DNA of 64,000 nucleotides from Clostridiales bacterium (GTDB taxonomy: Bacteria > Bacillota > Clostridia > Oscillospirales > Acutalibacteraceae), in NCBI GenBank assembly GCA_019415945.1, contig DXYF01000006.1:1-64000 (forward strand). The letters are read 5' to 3'. The notes under the pieces are model-generated. The model saw nothing but the letters and a program-made list of their open reading frames with translations, was not told the origin of the DNA and did not search any database. Every line of letters starts with the position of its first letter. The first letter of the stretch is position 1. Shown in pieces: positions 43,090 to 52,406 of this stretch. The position numbers and the translations under genes are program-made.

Positions 43090-44094
43090 TTGAAATTTTT
43101 GCGTTTATTGTGTATTTTTATTGCCGCCGTTACGGTGATTTTGTCGATCGGCTGTGACATAGATTCTGTGCATAGCAGTGAATTTTTCGCAATGGACACG
43201 GTTATGACGATTACCGCCTACGGAAATAACAGCGAAAATGCGGTGTTTGCGGCACAGGACAAGATATATGAACTTGACAATCTGCTTTCCGTTCAAAACG
43301 AGGAAAGCGAAATATACAAACTAAACTGCGAAAAATCAATAAGCGTTTCCTCCGACACACTCAGCGTTATAAAGCGTTCAAAAGAAATTTCAAGCCTTAC
43401 CGACAACCGATTTGACATCACCTGCGAACCTCTTATGAGAGCGTGGGGATTTTATTCGGGACTTGAAAACAAGGTTCCCTCACAAGATGAGATTGAAAAA
43501 GCCCTCAAGGGAGTCGGTACAGAGCATATAAAAATTGACAAAAACACAGTAACCCTTGATGATAATACTTCTCTCGACCTCGGAGCAGTCGCCAAAGGCT
43601 ATGCGTCGGGCGAAGCGTGCCGAGTGCTGAAAGAAAACGGGGTGTCTTCGGCACTCATATCGCTGGGCGGAAATGTCCGTGCCGTAGGCTCAAAACCCGA
43701 CGGTTCAGACTGGAGCGTTGCAATCTGCGATCCCCACGACAGCACAAAGCAGGCGGGCACACTCAAAATCAGCGACAGTGCAGTTGTAACATCGGGAGGC
43801 TACCAGCGTTATTTTGAAGAAAACGGACAAATTTATCATCATATAATTGATACTGAAACGGGATACCCTGCAAAAAGCGGATTAAAATCCGTCACCGTTG
43901 TATCACAGGACGACACGCTTGCCGACGCTCTTTCAACGGCACTTTTTGTTATGGGGCTTGAAAAATCAAAAAAGCTGTATGTTGATAACAGCCCACTTTT
44001 CGGCGCGGTTTTTGTTACGGATGGCAACAAAATTTATGTCACCGACAACCTCAAAAACAAATTTTCATCGGAGAGGAGCTTCGAGGTAATTTAA
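43090..44094 (+). CDS. apbE: FAD:protein FMN transferase, lipoprotein (ApbE family)
   Basis: A 334-residue enzyme that moves FMN from FAD onto a Thr of target proteins such as RnfG and RnfD. It starts with TTG 43090 (AAGGG ten bases upstream). The lipoprotein signal ends with the lipobox LSIGC, so it acts on the outer membrane face. Family blocks: FFAMDTVMTITAYG at the start of the mature protein, LDLGAVAKGYASGEA, SALISLGGNVRAVGS, and YHHIIDTETGYPAKSG (HxxxDxxTG-type metal/FAD region). Its place at the head of the Rnf operon fits the role of flavinylating that complex. Confidence 0.95.
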   Translation: MKFLRLLCIFIAAVTVILSIGCDIDSVHSSEFFAMDTVMTITAYGNNSENAVFAAQDKIYELDNLLSVQNEESEIYKLNCEKSISVSSDTLSVIKRSKEISSLTDNRFDITCEPLMRAWGFYSGLENKVPSQDEIEKALKGVGTEHIKIDKNTVTLDDNTSLDLGAVAKGYASGEACRVLKENGVSSALISLGGNVRAVGSKPDGSDWSVAICDPHDSTKQAGTLKISDSAVVTSGGYQRYFEENGQIYHHIIDTETGYPAKSGLKSVTVVSQDDTLADALSTALFVMGLEKSKKLYVDNSPLFGAVFVTDGNKIYVTDNLKNKFSSERSFEVI

Positions 44095-44469
44095 ATGAAA
44101 AACCGAACATGGATAATTGTTTTTTTACTCACCTGTGTACTGTGCGTGGGCTTATGGATGTACTTTTCGGCTTTTTCGTCGTCGACAAAAACAATAGGTA
44201 TATATCAGGACGGAGTATTGGTAAGACAAATAGACCTTTCAAGCGTGACGCAGTCTGAGGAAATTACCCTGTCGGGCGAATACGGCGACAATGTAATCCT
44301 TGTGTCGCACGGTCATATTAAAATGAAAAGTGCAGACTGTCCCGACAAGCTCTGCGTAAAACACGGAGAACTCGAAAGCTCCGCTTCTCCCATAGTTTGT
44401 CTGCCAAATAAAATAGTAATAAAGTTTGAAGATAATTCGACCTCTGCGGACGCAGTGACGGGGAGGTAA
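44095..44469 (+). CDS. NusG domain II-containing protein
   Basis: A 124-residue protein with an N-terminal membrane anchor (WIIVFLLTCVLCVGLWMYF), followed by a NusG domain II-type beta-barrel. Seen: IGIYQDGVLVRQIDLSSV, VILVSHGHIKMKSADCPDKL and CVKHGEL, with SPIVCLPNKIVIKF; the Cys pair and CLPNK are family signatures. Such proteins commonly precede or sit among Rnf genes in Clostridia, but their task is unknown; an accessory part of the complex is likely. It directly follows the ApbE stop codon. Confidence 0.88.
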   Translation: MKNRTWIIVFLLTCVLCVGLWMYFSAFSSSTKTIGIYQDGVLVRQIDLSSVTQSEEITLSGEYGDNVILVSHGHIKMKSADCPDKLCVKHGELESSASPIVCLPNKIVIKFEDNSTSADAVTGR

Positions 44470-44470
44470 T

Positions 44471-44983
44471 ATGAAAACCAAAAAGATAATTTTTACTTCG
44501 GTCTTAACCGCCCTTGCACTTGTATCATTTGTTATTGAGGCGTCAATCCCCCCTCTTACTCCTATATACGGAGTAAAGCTCGGGATTGCGAATATTTTTA
44601 CTCTCTTTACGCTGTACAGCATAGGAGTGCCGTATGCTTTTGCTTTGCTGATACTAAGAATCACAATCGGAAGCATATTCACGGGACAGCTCGTTTCTTT
44701 TTTATACAGCTTGGCGGGAGGACTGCTTTCGTTTTTGCTTATGATACTTTTAAAACGCTTTTTCCCGCTCAATCAGCTCTGGGTTTTGAGCGTGCTTTGT
44801 GCCGTCACCCACAATTTCGGACAGCTTTTGACAGCGGTTTTAATTACACAGACGCCACAGCTTATGTATTACTTTCCCGTGCTTGCGGCTTCGGGAATTA
44901 TTGCGGGAGCGTTTACGGGACTGTGTGCACAGCTTGTGCTTAAAAGACTTCAAAAACAAATCAGCAAACAGCTTAACACATAA
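44471..44983 (+). CDS. Gx transporter family protein (heptaprenyl diphosphate synthase component I-like)
   Basis: A 170-residue integral membrane protein with about five helices. Signatures: IPPLTPIYGVKLGIANIFTL and GSIFTGQLVSFLYSLAGGLL, typical of the Gx/ThiW-like transporter group, formerly named heptaprenyl diphosphate synthase component I. It resembles small substrate-binding subunits of ECF-type transporters. It is regularly found with NusG-II and ApbE genes near Rnf operons. The substrate is unproven; a flavin or quinone-like precursor is a speculation from context. GGGGAGG precedes the start. Confidence 0.85.
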   Translation: MKTKKIIFTSVLTALALVSFVIEASIPPLTPIYGVKLGIANIFTLFTLYSIGVPYAFALLILRITIGSIFTGQLVSFLYSLAGGLLSFLLMILLKRFFPLNQLWVLSVLCAVTHNFGQLLTAVLITQTPQLMYYFPVLAASGIIAGAFTGLCAQLVLKRLQKQISKQLNT

Positions 44984-45004
44984 ACAAACGGAGGATACGA
45001 ACAG

Positions 45005-46330
45005 ATGAGATTAAAAGGTATAAAGGTTCCTCACCGAAAGAACACGGCAAACAGCGTGCCGCAGAGAATACCTCTGCCCAAAACCGTGACAATACCGATG
45101 TCTATGCACATCGGAAAACCCTGCAAGCTTTCGGTGAAAGCGGGAGATCATGTTAAAGTGGGGCAGATAATCGGTTTGCCCGACGGCTTTATAAGCTCTC
45201 CTGTACACTCAAGCGTGTCGGGAACGGTAAAAAGGACAGATGAAATTACTATGACGGGATCGGCAAAAATAACCGCCGCCGTTATAGAAACCGACGGCTT
45301 GCAGGAGCTGTGCGAAGATGTAAAACCGCCCGTTGTTACAGATTTTGAAAGCTTCATAGAAGCAGTCAAAAACAGCGGCGTTGTCGGCCTCGGCGGTGCG
45401 GGATTTCCGACCTTTGTAAAGCTTAATATAAAAGATTTGTCAGCCGTTGACACGGTTATAATCAATGCGGCGGAATGTGAGCCGTACATAACCTCCGACA
45501 CACGCACAATGCTTGACAAAGCAGAGTACATTTCAAAGGGCATTGACCTAATTCAAAAATATCTCGGTGCAAAACATATCATTATCGGAATAGAAAACAA
45601 CAAAAAGCCGTGTATTCAAAAAATGCAGGAGATAGCAGACATCAAAAACGGCGTTATCGTCATGGTACTGCCATCCATTTATCCGCAGGGCGGCGAAAAG
45701 GTGCTTGTTTACAACACAACAGGCAGACTTATTCCAAAGGGAGGACTTCCGCTTGATGTCGGTACGATCGTTTTAAACTGCACCACGCTTGCCTGCATCG
45801 CAGAATATATTGAAACAGGTATGCCGCTTACGGAAAAATGCGTCACCGTTGACGGCAGCTGTGTAAAAGAGCCTAAAAATGTAATTGCCCCCATCGGCAC
45901 ACCCATCCAAAGTCTGTTTGATTTTTGCGGAGGCTTTAAGGCGGAACCGAAAAAAGTGCTTTACGGAGGGCCGATGATGGGAATAGCAGTACCGTCGCTT
46001 GACTTACCCGTGCTCAAAATGACAAACGCCGTTATCGCAATGTACGAAAAAGACGCAAGACCGCCCAAAGCTTCAGCCTGCATTAACTGCGGAGAGTGCG
46101 TAAACAACTGTCCTTTAAGGCTTGACCCAAGGGCAATTTCCAAGGCTTTAAAGCTGGGGCTTGACGAGGAACTGAAAAAACAACACGCCGATTTGTGCAT
46201 GGAATGCGGCTGCTGTGCTTATGTGTGTCCTGCAAAGAGACCTATTGTACAGAACAACAAGCTTGCCAAGGCAAGGCTTAACAAATATTTATCACAACAA
46301 AAGGCATCAAAGGAGGGCAAAAATGAATAA
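45005..46330 (+). CDS. rnfC: Rnf complex subunit RnfC
   Basis: A 441-residue peripheral subunit of the ferredoxin:NAD+ oxidoreductase that binds NADH and FMN. Domains: barrel-sandwich N-terminal domain (KVPHRKNTANSVPQRIPLP), FMN/NADH-binding domain with GLGGAGFPTFVKL (glycine-rich) and INAAECEPYI, SLBB domain (about 245-330), and two [4Fe-4S] motifs near the C-terminus, CINCGECVNNCP and CMECGCCAYVCP. The start ATG 45005 follows CGGAGG. It overlaps rnfD by 8 bases. Confidence 0.97.
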   Translation: MRLKGIKVPHRKNTANSVPQRIPLPKTVTIPMSMHIGKPCKLSVKAGDHVKVGQIIGLPDGFISSPVHSSVSGTVKRTDEITMTGSAKITAAVIETDGLQELCEDVKPPVVTDFESFIEAVKNSGVVGLGGAGFPTFVKLNIKDLSAVDTVIINAAECEPYITSDTRTMLDKAEYISKGIDLIQKYLGAKHIIIGIENNKKPCIQKMQEIADIKNGVIVMVLPSIYPQGGEKVLVYNTTGRLIPKGGLPLDVGTIVLNCTTLACIAEYIETGMPLTEKCVTVDGSCVKEPKNVIAPIGTPIQSLFDFCGGFKAEPKKVLYGGPMMGIAVPSLDLPVLKMTNAVIAMYEKDARPPKASACINCGECVNNCPLRLDPRAISKALKLGLDEELKKQHADLCMECGCCAYVCPAKRPIVQNNKLAKARLNKYLSQQKASKEGKNE

Positions 46331-47243
46331 GCTTATTTCCTCTGCTTCGCCCCATATTACATCACCGAGAACTACGCAGAAAATTATGCGTGATGTGCTG
46401 ATCGCCCTGCTTCCCGCAGGCGTTGCGTCGGTTATCATCTTCGGTCTGAGGTCGCTTTTGGTTATAGGCGTATGCGTTTTGGTATGCGTAGTGTCCGAGT
46501 GGGCGTTTGAAAAAATCTGCAAAAAAGACAATACTGTCTTTGACCTTTCGGCGGTCGTGACGGGAGTTTTGCTCGCCTACAACCTGCCTGTTTCAATTCC
46601 GCTGTGGCAGGCGGCATTCGGAAGCCTGTTTGCAATAGTAGTTGTAAAACAGCTCTTCGGGGGCATAGGTCAAAACTTTGCAAATCCCGCAATCACGGCA
46701 AGAATCGTCATGCTCATCGCCTTTTCGGGAACAATGACCTCTTGGACTTTTCCCGACGGCGTATCGAGTGCAACTCCGCTTGCCCTTATGTCGGGCGGAA
46801 ATCTTGAAGCACTGCCATCCTACACCGAGATGCTTTTCGGGCTTCACGGCGGATGTCTGGGCGAAACCTGCATAATCGCACTGCTTGCGGGCGGAATTTA
46901 CCTTATCGCAAGAAAAGTAATAACATGGCACACACCTGTTGCATTTATCGGCACTGTGCTTATAATGTCGCTTATTTTTGACAAAGCTCCTCTTTACCAG
47001 CTTATGTCGGGCGGACTTGTAATCGGTGCTTTCTTTATGGCTACCGACTACGCAACTACCCCCTGCACAAAATGGGGCAAGATAATTTTCGGCATAGGCT
47101 GCGGACTTGTTACGGTTCTGATAAGATTCTGGGGTGCTTCTCCTGAGGGCGTGTCGTACTCAATATTGCTGATGAATATTTTTACACCCTATATTTCAAG
47201 GCTTACACAGCCAAAACCTCTTACAGGAGGTGACGGGCGATGA
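46323..47243 (+). CDS. rnfD: Rnf complex subunit RnfD
   Basis: A 306-residue membrane subunit with about ten helices, homologous to NqrB. The start is ATG 46323 after GGAGGGC and overlaps the rnfC end. It begins LISSASPHITSPRTTQKIM, a family hallmark. The covalent FMN acceptor region reads FPDGVSSATPLALM (Ser-Ser-Ala-Thr), a slight variant of the usual (S/T)GAT pattern; the Thr is the likely flavin site. NPAITARIVMLIAFS and DYATTPCTKWGKI are further conserved blocks. Confidence 0.95.
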   Translation: MNKLISSASPHITSPRTTQKIMRDVLIALLPAGVASVIIFGLRSLLVIGVCVLVCVVSEWAFEKICKKDNTVFDLSAVVTGVLLAYNLPVSIPLWQAAFGSLFAIVVVKQLFGGIGQNFANPAITARIVMLIAFSGTMTSWTFPDGVSSATPLALMSGGNLEALPSYTEMLFGLHGGCLGETCIIALLAGGIYLIARKVITWHTPVAFIGTVLIMSLIFDKAPLYQLMSGGLVIGAFFMATDYATTPCTKWGKIIFGIGCGLVTVLIRFWGASPEGVSYSILLMNIFTPYISRLTQPKPLTGGDGR

Positions 47244-47776
47244 AAAACACATTTTCGGAAATGATAAAGCCCGTTTTGGTGCTTGTTTTAATATGTCTTG
47301 TTGTAACGGCACTGCTTGCATATGTCAACACCGTGACATCACCGATAATAGCAAAGGCAGAACAGGCGAAAACCGAACAGGCAATGTCGGAGGTTTTGAA
47401 GGAAGCCGACAGCTTTGAAAAGCTCACACTTAAAAATATTCCCGAAAGCGTAACGGACGCTTACCGTGCAGAAAACGGTGCAGGCTATGTGTTTATGATG
47501 ACGGCAAAGGGTTACGGCGGCGATATTAAACTGATTTGCGGAATAAAATCCGACGGCAAGGTAGAACAGTGCAAAACGCTCTCACACTCCGAAACCAGCG
47601 GACTCGGATCAAAAATCACCGAAGATCCGTACAAAAGCCAATATTCAGGCAAAACCTCGGACTCCGTGAGCGAGGTTGACGCTATTTCGGGAGCGACAAT
47701 TTCTTCAAACGCCTACAAAAGTGCCGTTGAGGCTGCGTTTGAGGCGTATGATATTGCAAAGGAGGCAGTTAAGTGA
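47240..47776 (+). CDS. rnfG: Rnf complex subunit RnfG
   Basis: A 178-residue subunit with one N-terminal membrane helix (PVLVLVLICLVVTALLAYV) and an extracytoplasmic FMN-binding domain. The flavinylation motif is VDAISGATISSNAY with SGAT; the Thr would receive FMN from the operon's own ApbE. HSETSGLGSKI is a second conserved block. It overlaps the rnfD stop by 4 bases, and a GGAGGTGACG site precedes the start. Confidence 0.95.
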   Translation: MKNTFSEMIKPVLVLVLICLVVTALLAYVNTVTSPIIAKAEQAKTEQAMSEVLKEADSFEKLTLKNIPESVTDAYRAENGAGYVFMMTAKGYGGDIKLICGIKSDGKVEQCKTLSHSETSGLGSKITEDPYKSQYSGKTSDSVSEVDAISGATISSNAYKSAVEAAFEAYDIAKEAVK

Positions 47777-48447
47777 ACAAAAGACAAAATTTTCTTAAAG
47801 GACTTATAAAAGAAAATCCTGTTCTTGTCCTTGTGCTCGGAACCTGCCCCACCCTTGCGGTCACAACAAGCGTTTCAAGTGCAATAGGAATGGGTGCGGC
47901 GGCAACGGCGGTTTTGCTTTGCTCAAACATTGTAATTTCCGCACTGCGTAATATTATTCCCGACAAGGTGCGTATTCCGTGCTACATCGTCCTTATCGCA
48001 GGTTTTGTTACGATGGTACAGATGCTTGTCAAAGCGTTTGCACCCGCACTTGACGAAGCATTGGGAATTTATCTTCCTCTTATAGTGGTAAACTGCATTA
48101 TTCTCGGCAGAGCCGAAATGTTTGCAAACAAAAACAAAGTAATCGACTCGGCAATCGACGCTTTGGGAATGGGAGCGGGATTTACGCTTGCACTCTTTAT
48201 GATGTCGTCAATCCGCGAGATACTCGGAAACGGAAGCTGGATGGGCTTTGAAATTCCAATCCTCTCCGACAACAGTATTTCCATTATGACGATGGCACCG
48301 GGAGGATTTCTTGTATTCGGCATACTGATTGCCGTTGTAAACAAAATATCGCACGGCAAAAACTCAAAGAAAAGCTTTGGATGTGCCGGCTGTCCCTCCG
48401 CTGACATCTGCGGAAAATCAAACGGTGAACAGGAGGAAGCAAAATGA
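47773..48447 (+). CDS. rnfE: Rnf complex subunit RnfE
   Basis: A 224-residue integral membrane subunit homologous to NqrD, with six helices. The GTG start 47773 is embedded in the end of rnfG behind AAGGAGG. Seen: LGTCPTLAVTTSVSSAIGMG with the conserved Cys in helix 1, which with RnfA may hold an intramembrane iron-sulfur centre, and GAGFTLALFMMSSIREILG. The C-terminal tail GCAGCPSADICGK adds three cysteines, seen in clostridial versions. Confidence 0.95.
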   Translation: MNKRQNFLKGLIKENPVLVLVLGTCPTLAVTTSVSSAIGMGAAATAVLLCSNIVISALRNIIPDKVRIPCYIVLIAGFVTMVQMLVKAFAPALDEALGIYLPLIVVNCIILGRAEMFANKNKVIDSAIDALGMGAGFTLALFMMSSIREILGNGSWMGFEIPILSDNSISIMTMAPGGFLVFGILIAVVNKISHGKNSKKSFGCAGCPSADICGKSNGEQEEAK

Positions 48448-49034
48448 CAAACTTTATTATAATTATGCTGTCCGCCGTATTCATCAACAACTATGTGCTG
48501 TCACAGTTTTTGGGAATATGCCCGTTTTTGAGCGTTTCAAAAAAGCTCAACCAGGCGGTTGGAATGAGCATTGCCGTAATTTTTGTAATGCTTATTGCAA
48601 CAGCCGTTACATGGCCCATACAAATATATCTGCTTGACCCGAACAGTCTCGGATATTTGCAGACAATCGTATTTATACTTGTAATAGCCGCACTCGTACA
48701 GCTTGTTGAGATTATACTCAAGCGGTATATCCCATCGCTTCACAAGTCGCTCGGCGTATATCTCCCCCTAATTACGACAAACTGTGCCGTGCTCGGAGTT
48801 ACGATTCTCAACATTGACGAGGGCTACACCTTTGCAGAAGCAATGGTAAATTCATTCGGAAGCGGAGTTGGATTTTTGCTTGCAATGGTTATGTTTTCGG
48901 GAGTACGCTCAAAAATTGAGGGTGCCGATGTTCCAAAAGCATTTCAGGGACTTCCCATTACACTCGTTGCGGCTTCAATAACCTCGCTATCCTTTCTCGG
49001 ATTTTCGGGCGTTATAGAAAACCTGTTTGCGTAA
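48444..49034 (+). CDS. rnfA: Rnf complex subunit RnfA
   Basis: A 196-residue integral membrane subunit homologous to NqrE, six helices. Conserved: INNYVLSQFLGICPFLSVSK with the helix 1 cysteine, LGVYLPLITTNCAVLG with another cysteine, and GSGVGFLLAMVMFSGVRSKI. RnfA and RnfE are inverted in the membrane and together form the ion-translocating core. It overlaps rnfE by 4 bases and is followed by rnfB after 13 bases. Confidence 0.96.
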   Translation: MTNFIIIMLSAVFINNYVLSQFLGICPFLSVSKKLNQAVGMSIAVIFVMLIATAVTWPIQIYLLDPNSLGYLQTIVFILVIAALVQLVEIILKRYIPSLHKSLGVYLPLITTNCAVLGVTILNIDEGYTFAEAMVNSFGSGVGFLLAMVMFSGVRSKIEGADVPKAFQGLPITLVAASITSLSFLGFSGVIENLFA

Positions 49035-49047
49035 CGGAGGTGTACTT

Positions 49048-49869
49048 ATGAACGAAATACTGACCGCCGTAATCTCCGTCGTGATTATCGGCTTAATCTG
49101 TGCCGTTGTGCTTGTTGCCGCCTCCAAATTTATGGGCGTAAAAGAAAACGAAAAAATCCCGCAAATCAGGGAATGTCTGCCCGGTGCAAACTGCGGTGCG
49201 TGCGGTTTTGCAGGCTGTGACGGATACGCAAAGGCTCTTGCGGAGGACTCAAAAACCGCAACAAATCTCTGCGTTCCGGGCGGCGACTCGGTTTCACGGC
49301 AGCTCAGCCAGATTTTAGGCGTTGAATTTGAAGATGTGATAGAACAGGTCGCTTTTGTACGCTGCTCGGGCGACTGCACGGCAACCCAGGACAGGGTTGA
49401 ATATATAGGAATATCAAGCTGTGCTGCCGCAAAACAGATTTTCGGCTCAAAAGGGCAGTGCTCCTTTGGCTGTCTGGGACTTGGCGACTGTGCAAAGGTG
49501 TGTCCAAACGACGCTGTTTGCATTGAGGACGGCATTGCCCGTATAAAAACAAATAACTGCGTCGGCTGCGGACTGTGCGTAAAGGCGTGTCCGAACAATG
49601 TAATCGTACTCACCCCCGATGTACAGCGTGCGGTGACTGCGTGCAGCAGCAAAGACAAGGGAGGGGTTACCCGAAAATCATGCAAAAACGGCTGTATCGG
49701 ATGCAAAAAGTGCGAAAAGGTATGCCCTCTCGGTGCCGTAAAGATAGTTGACAACCTCGCATTTATCGACAGCTCAAAATGCAGTGAATGTCCCGATTTC
49801 GGTGTCTGTGCAAGGGAGTGTACAACAGGCTGTATCGCTCTTGCATATCCAAAAACAGCAAACAATTAA
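49048..49869 (+). CDS. rnfB: Rnf complex subunit RnfB
   Basis: A 273-residue iron-sulfur subunit that takes electrons from reduced ferredoxin. Start ATG 49048 after ACGGAGGTG; an earlier in-frame start overlaps rnfA without a site. One N-terminal membrane helix is followed by the four-cysteine block CLPGANCGACGFAGCDGYA, then CSFGCLGLGDCAKVCP and CVGCGLCVKACP, and GCIGCKKCEKVCP with further cysteines, in total several [4Fe-4S] sites. The last gene of the operon; a terminator follows. Confidence 0.96.
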   Translation: MNEILTAVISVVIIGLICAVVLVAASKFMGVKENEKIPQIRECLPGANCGACGFAGCDGYAKALAEDSKTATNLCVPGGDSVSRQLSQILGVEFEDVIEQVAFVRCSGDCTATQDRVEYIGISSCAAAKQIFGSKGQCSFGCLGLGDCAKVCPNDAVCIEDGIARIKTNNCVGCGLCVKACPNNVIVLTPDVQRAVTACSSKDKGGVTRKSCKNGCIGCKKCEKVCPLGAVKIVDNLAFIDSSKCSECPDFGVCARECTTGCIALAYPKTANN

Positions 49870-49888
49870 TCCGAAATATATGCAAAGC

Positions 49889-49927
49889 AAAAGGTCGGCT
49901 CAACTCTAAAGTTGAAACCGACCTTTT
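49889..49927. terminator. Bidirectional terminator after the Rnf operon
   Basis: AAAGGTCGG-CTCAAC pairs with GTTGAAACCGACCTTTT; T-rich tails on both strands let it serve the Rnf operon and the converging symporter gene. Confidence 0.8.
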
Positions 49928-49946
49928 ATGATTTTATGCGTTTTTA

Positions 49947-51470
49947 TTAATCGAATATTATTTCGTCCTCGACATAACCGTTTTTCTTCATTCGTTTTAT
50001 AACGAGTTTTGCAATAAAACCGCTCACAAACACAAGCACGGAAACTACCCAGCCTGCGGCGATTTGTGCCCAGATAGCATAATCGGGATTGTAAGTGCCG
50101 CCCTTTATAACAAACAGGGTGTACATATTCCAGACAAACAGTCCCGTGAGCAAAACAGGGGCGATCACCTTTATAGATGCCGCAAACCACCAATACGGTA
50201 TTTTAAATTCTTTGGTATTGCGGTTGACCTCGGAAAGCACTTTGCGAAGGTTAAAGCACCAGCCTATCGCAACGCACTCAAGAACGCCGATTACTATAAG
50301 GTTTATCTGATTTGTCCAGTTATCGACAATATCAAGCCATGCAAGACCCGATTGAGTAACAAAAAGAATGGATATAACGCCGCAAATTGAACAAATGGCT
50401 ATTGTCACCTTTTTTGGGCTTAAATGGAACTTGTCCGATACAGAAGCCGAAATTCCCTCTACTATTGAGAACGCAGAATCGATTGCCAGCGTGATAAGCA
50501 TAAGGTAGAATATCGCTCCGAAAATAGCATTTACCCAGCCTATGTCGGTGAGATTGACTATCGCCTGCGGATAAACCATAAACGCAGTCGAAATTCCGCT
50601 GTCCGTAATTTTATCAAGCATTCCCGTGCCGCCCATAGTCGAGAACATAACGATTCCCGAAAGAACACTTACAGCCATATCCGAAAACGCTATAATCATA
50701 CAGTCAACAGGAATATTTGCGTCATCAGGCAGATATGAACCGTAAGCAAACATAATAGCCATCATAATTGAAAGACTGTAAAACACCTGACCCACGGCGT
50801 CAACCCAAAGGGATGCGTCTGACAGTGCCGAAAAATCGGGAATAAACAGCATTGCAACGCCCTGCATTGCACCGTCCATTGTAACGCCCTTTAAAGCCAT
50901 AATAAGCAAAAGTACAACAGGAGCAAAAACGGTAAATTTAACTACCTTGCCAACGGAGTTTGCACCGTTTCTTATACAGTAAAAAATCAGTCCCCAGGCA
51001 ATCAGCAGACACAAAAGTACTTCACCCGGAATTGATGTACCCTCAATTACACCCGTAGTCTGTGTAAGCTCAAAAAACAAATTTGACGCCGCTTCGGAAT
51101 TACCTGTCATTCCTGCAAACTGCCATGAGTTAAAAAACATAAGAATAACCCAAGCAAAAACAACAGAATAGTAGCAGACAATTACAAATGCGTTTGATGT
51201 TGCCGCCCAGCCAATCGGCTCAAAGCGTTTTTTGATTCCACGCATAGACTCAATGGCACCCTTGCGGAACTTTCTTGCGATCGAAACCTCCATCATAAGA
51301 AGCGGAATACCCATTACAAGCATTGCAAGCAAATACACGAGCAAAAATGTTCCGCCGCCGTGCTTTGCGGCAAGGCCGGGGAATCTCCACGCATTTCCGA
51401 GTCCCACCGCAGAACCCACTGCGGCAAGGATGAATGTAAAGCGTGAGCTCCACATACCTCTTTTTTCCAT
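49947..51470 (-). CDS. Sodium-dependent transporter, NSS (SLC6) family
   Basis: A 507-residue symporter with eleven to twelve helices. The N-terminus WSSRFTFILAAVGSAVGLGN (helix 1, Gly-rich unwound part and Asn at the sodium site) followed by AWRFPGLAAKHGGGTFLL is the clear NSS signature. AIDSAFSIVEGISASVSD is the helix 8 sodium-site region. Likely takes up an amino acid such as Trp, Tyr or Leu with Na+. The C-terminus is short with KRMKKNGYVEDE. It has its own promoter; the AraC-type gene next door may control it. Confidence 0.93.
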   Translation of the reverse strand: MEKRGMWSSRFTFILAAVGSAVGLGNAWRFPGLAAKHGGGTFLLVYLLAMLVMGIPLLMMEVSIARKFRKGAIESMRGIKKRFEPIGWAATSNAFVIVCYYSVVFAWVILMFFNSWQFAGMTGNSEAASNLFFELTQTTGVIEGTSIPGEVLLCLLIAWGLIFYCIRNGANSVGKVVKFTVFAPVVLLLIMALKGVTMDGAMQGVAMLFIPDFSALSDASLWVDAVGQVFYSLSIMMAIMFAYGSYLPDDANIPVDCMIIAFSDMAVSVLSGIVMFSTMGGTGMLDKITDSGISTAFMVYPQAIVNLTDIGWVNAIFGAIFYLMLITLAIDSAFSIVEGISASVSDKFHLSPKKVTIAICSICGVISILFVTQSGLAWLDIVDNWTNQINLIVIGVLECVAIGWCFNLRKVLSEVNRNTKEFKIPYWWFAASIKVIAPVLLTGLFVWNMYTLFVIKGGTYNPDYAIWAQIAAGWVVSVLVFVSGFIAKLVIKRMKKNGYVEDEIIFD

Positions 51471-51515
51471 AAATCTCTCTCCTCTAATAAATCAAATTTA
51501 TCACAAACTAACAAA

Positions 51516-51544
51516 ATTATAATATAAGTTTTGTGTAATTGCAA
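51516..51544 (-). promoter_or_regulatory. Promoter of the NSS symporter gene
   Basis: TTGCAA (51544-51539) and TATAAT (51521-51516) with 17-base spacing on the minus strand, 46 bases ahead of the ATG at 51470. Confidence 0.65.
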
Positions 51545-51608
51545 TACCTTGAATTTTAACTGTATAATCGGCAAAATCAAAGGGTCAAAATCTGTCTGAC
51601 AGGACTTC

Positions 51609-52406
51609 TCAGTTGTTTTTCTTTTGAAATTCACTGGGCGTTATTCCTCTTAATTTTTTAAAAACACGCGAAAAATACATTTGGTCATTAAACCCTACCG
51701 AATATGCAACATCCTTAACCGAAACATTTTTATCTATGAGCAAAATTTCCGCCTTTGAAACCCTGCAATCGTTAATATAATCAATTACCGACATTCCTAA
51801 TTCCTCTTTAAAAATACGGTATAAATAGGTTCTGTCTATTTTAATGTAATTTGCAACGCTGCTCACCTTGAAATTGGGATTACGGTAATTTTGTTCAATA
51901 TAATTGCGTGCCAAAACAGCATAGCTCGTTTTTTCGCTTTTTCCTCCGGGAAAATACTCGAGATAATATGACAGCAGCACTATAAGCTTTCCGCCTGCTC
52001 TGTATTGAGAATATACAGTATCTTCGTCAATATTCTCAAAAACAAAATACGATTCAAAATTGTCAACATCAATCTTTTCGGCAATGGGACGGTTTTTGCT
52101 GAAGGCAGTCTGGCGTACAAGCAGTGCCGCCTCAAGACCTCGAAACTCTACCCATCTGTACTCCCACGGGTCTTCACTGTCGGGCTGCAGGCAAACGCTT
52201 GACATGGGAAATGTCAGAAACGACTGTCCCTCTGATACGGCAAAATCAACTCCGTCCACCGTAATCTTTCCTTTGCCCTTGGTTACATAGCAAAGCATAT
52301 AGCAGTCAAGAATAATCTGACGGCCTTCGTTGACAAGATTTTGCGGCCTGCCCCCGCTTGTCAGAAAATGGCAATTTATTACTTTATAGTTTAATTTTAA
52401 CCCCAT
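51609..52406 (-). CDS. AraC family transcriptional regulator
   Basis: A 265-residue regulator; start ATG 52406 after CGGAGGAAAT. The N-terminal half is a cupin-like sensor (YVTKGKGKITVDGVDFAVSE; PWEYRWVEFRGLEA, common in the AraC group that senses sugars). The C-terminal half has the two helix-turn-helix motifs: FKVSSVANYIKIDRTYLYRI and VKDVAYSVGFNDQMYFSRVF, ending RGITPSEFQKK. It lies upstream of and in line with the NSS symporter, and is divergent to another AraC gene. Ligand unknown. Confidence 0.9.
   Translation of the reverse strand: MGLKLNYKVINCHFLTSGGRPQNLVNEGRQIILDCYMLCYVTKGKGKITVDGVDFAVSEGQSFLTFPMSSVCLQPDSEDPWEYRWVEFRGLEAALLVRQTAFSKNRPIAEKIDVDNFESYFVFENIDEDTVYSQYRAGGKLIVLLSYYLEYFPGGKSEKTSYAVLARNYIEQNYRNPNFKVSSVANYIKIDRTYLYRIFKEELGMSVIDYINDCRVSKAEILLIDKNVSVKDVAYSVGFNDQMYFSRVFKKLRGITPSEFQKKNN

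Noticed and set aside
48987..49865. Minus-strand open frame of 292 codons
   Set aside because: Antisense to rnfB; a low-complexity Ser/Thr/Phe/His-rich translation caused by codon bias on the opposite strand.
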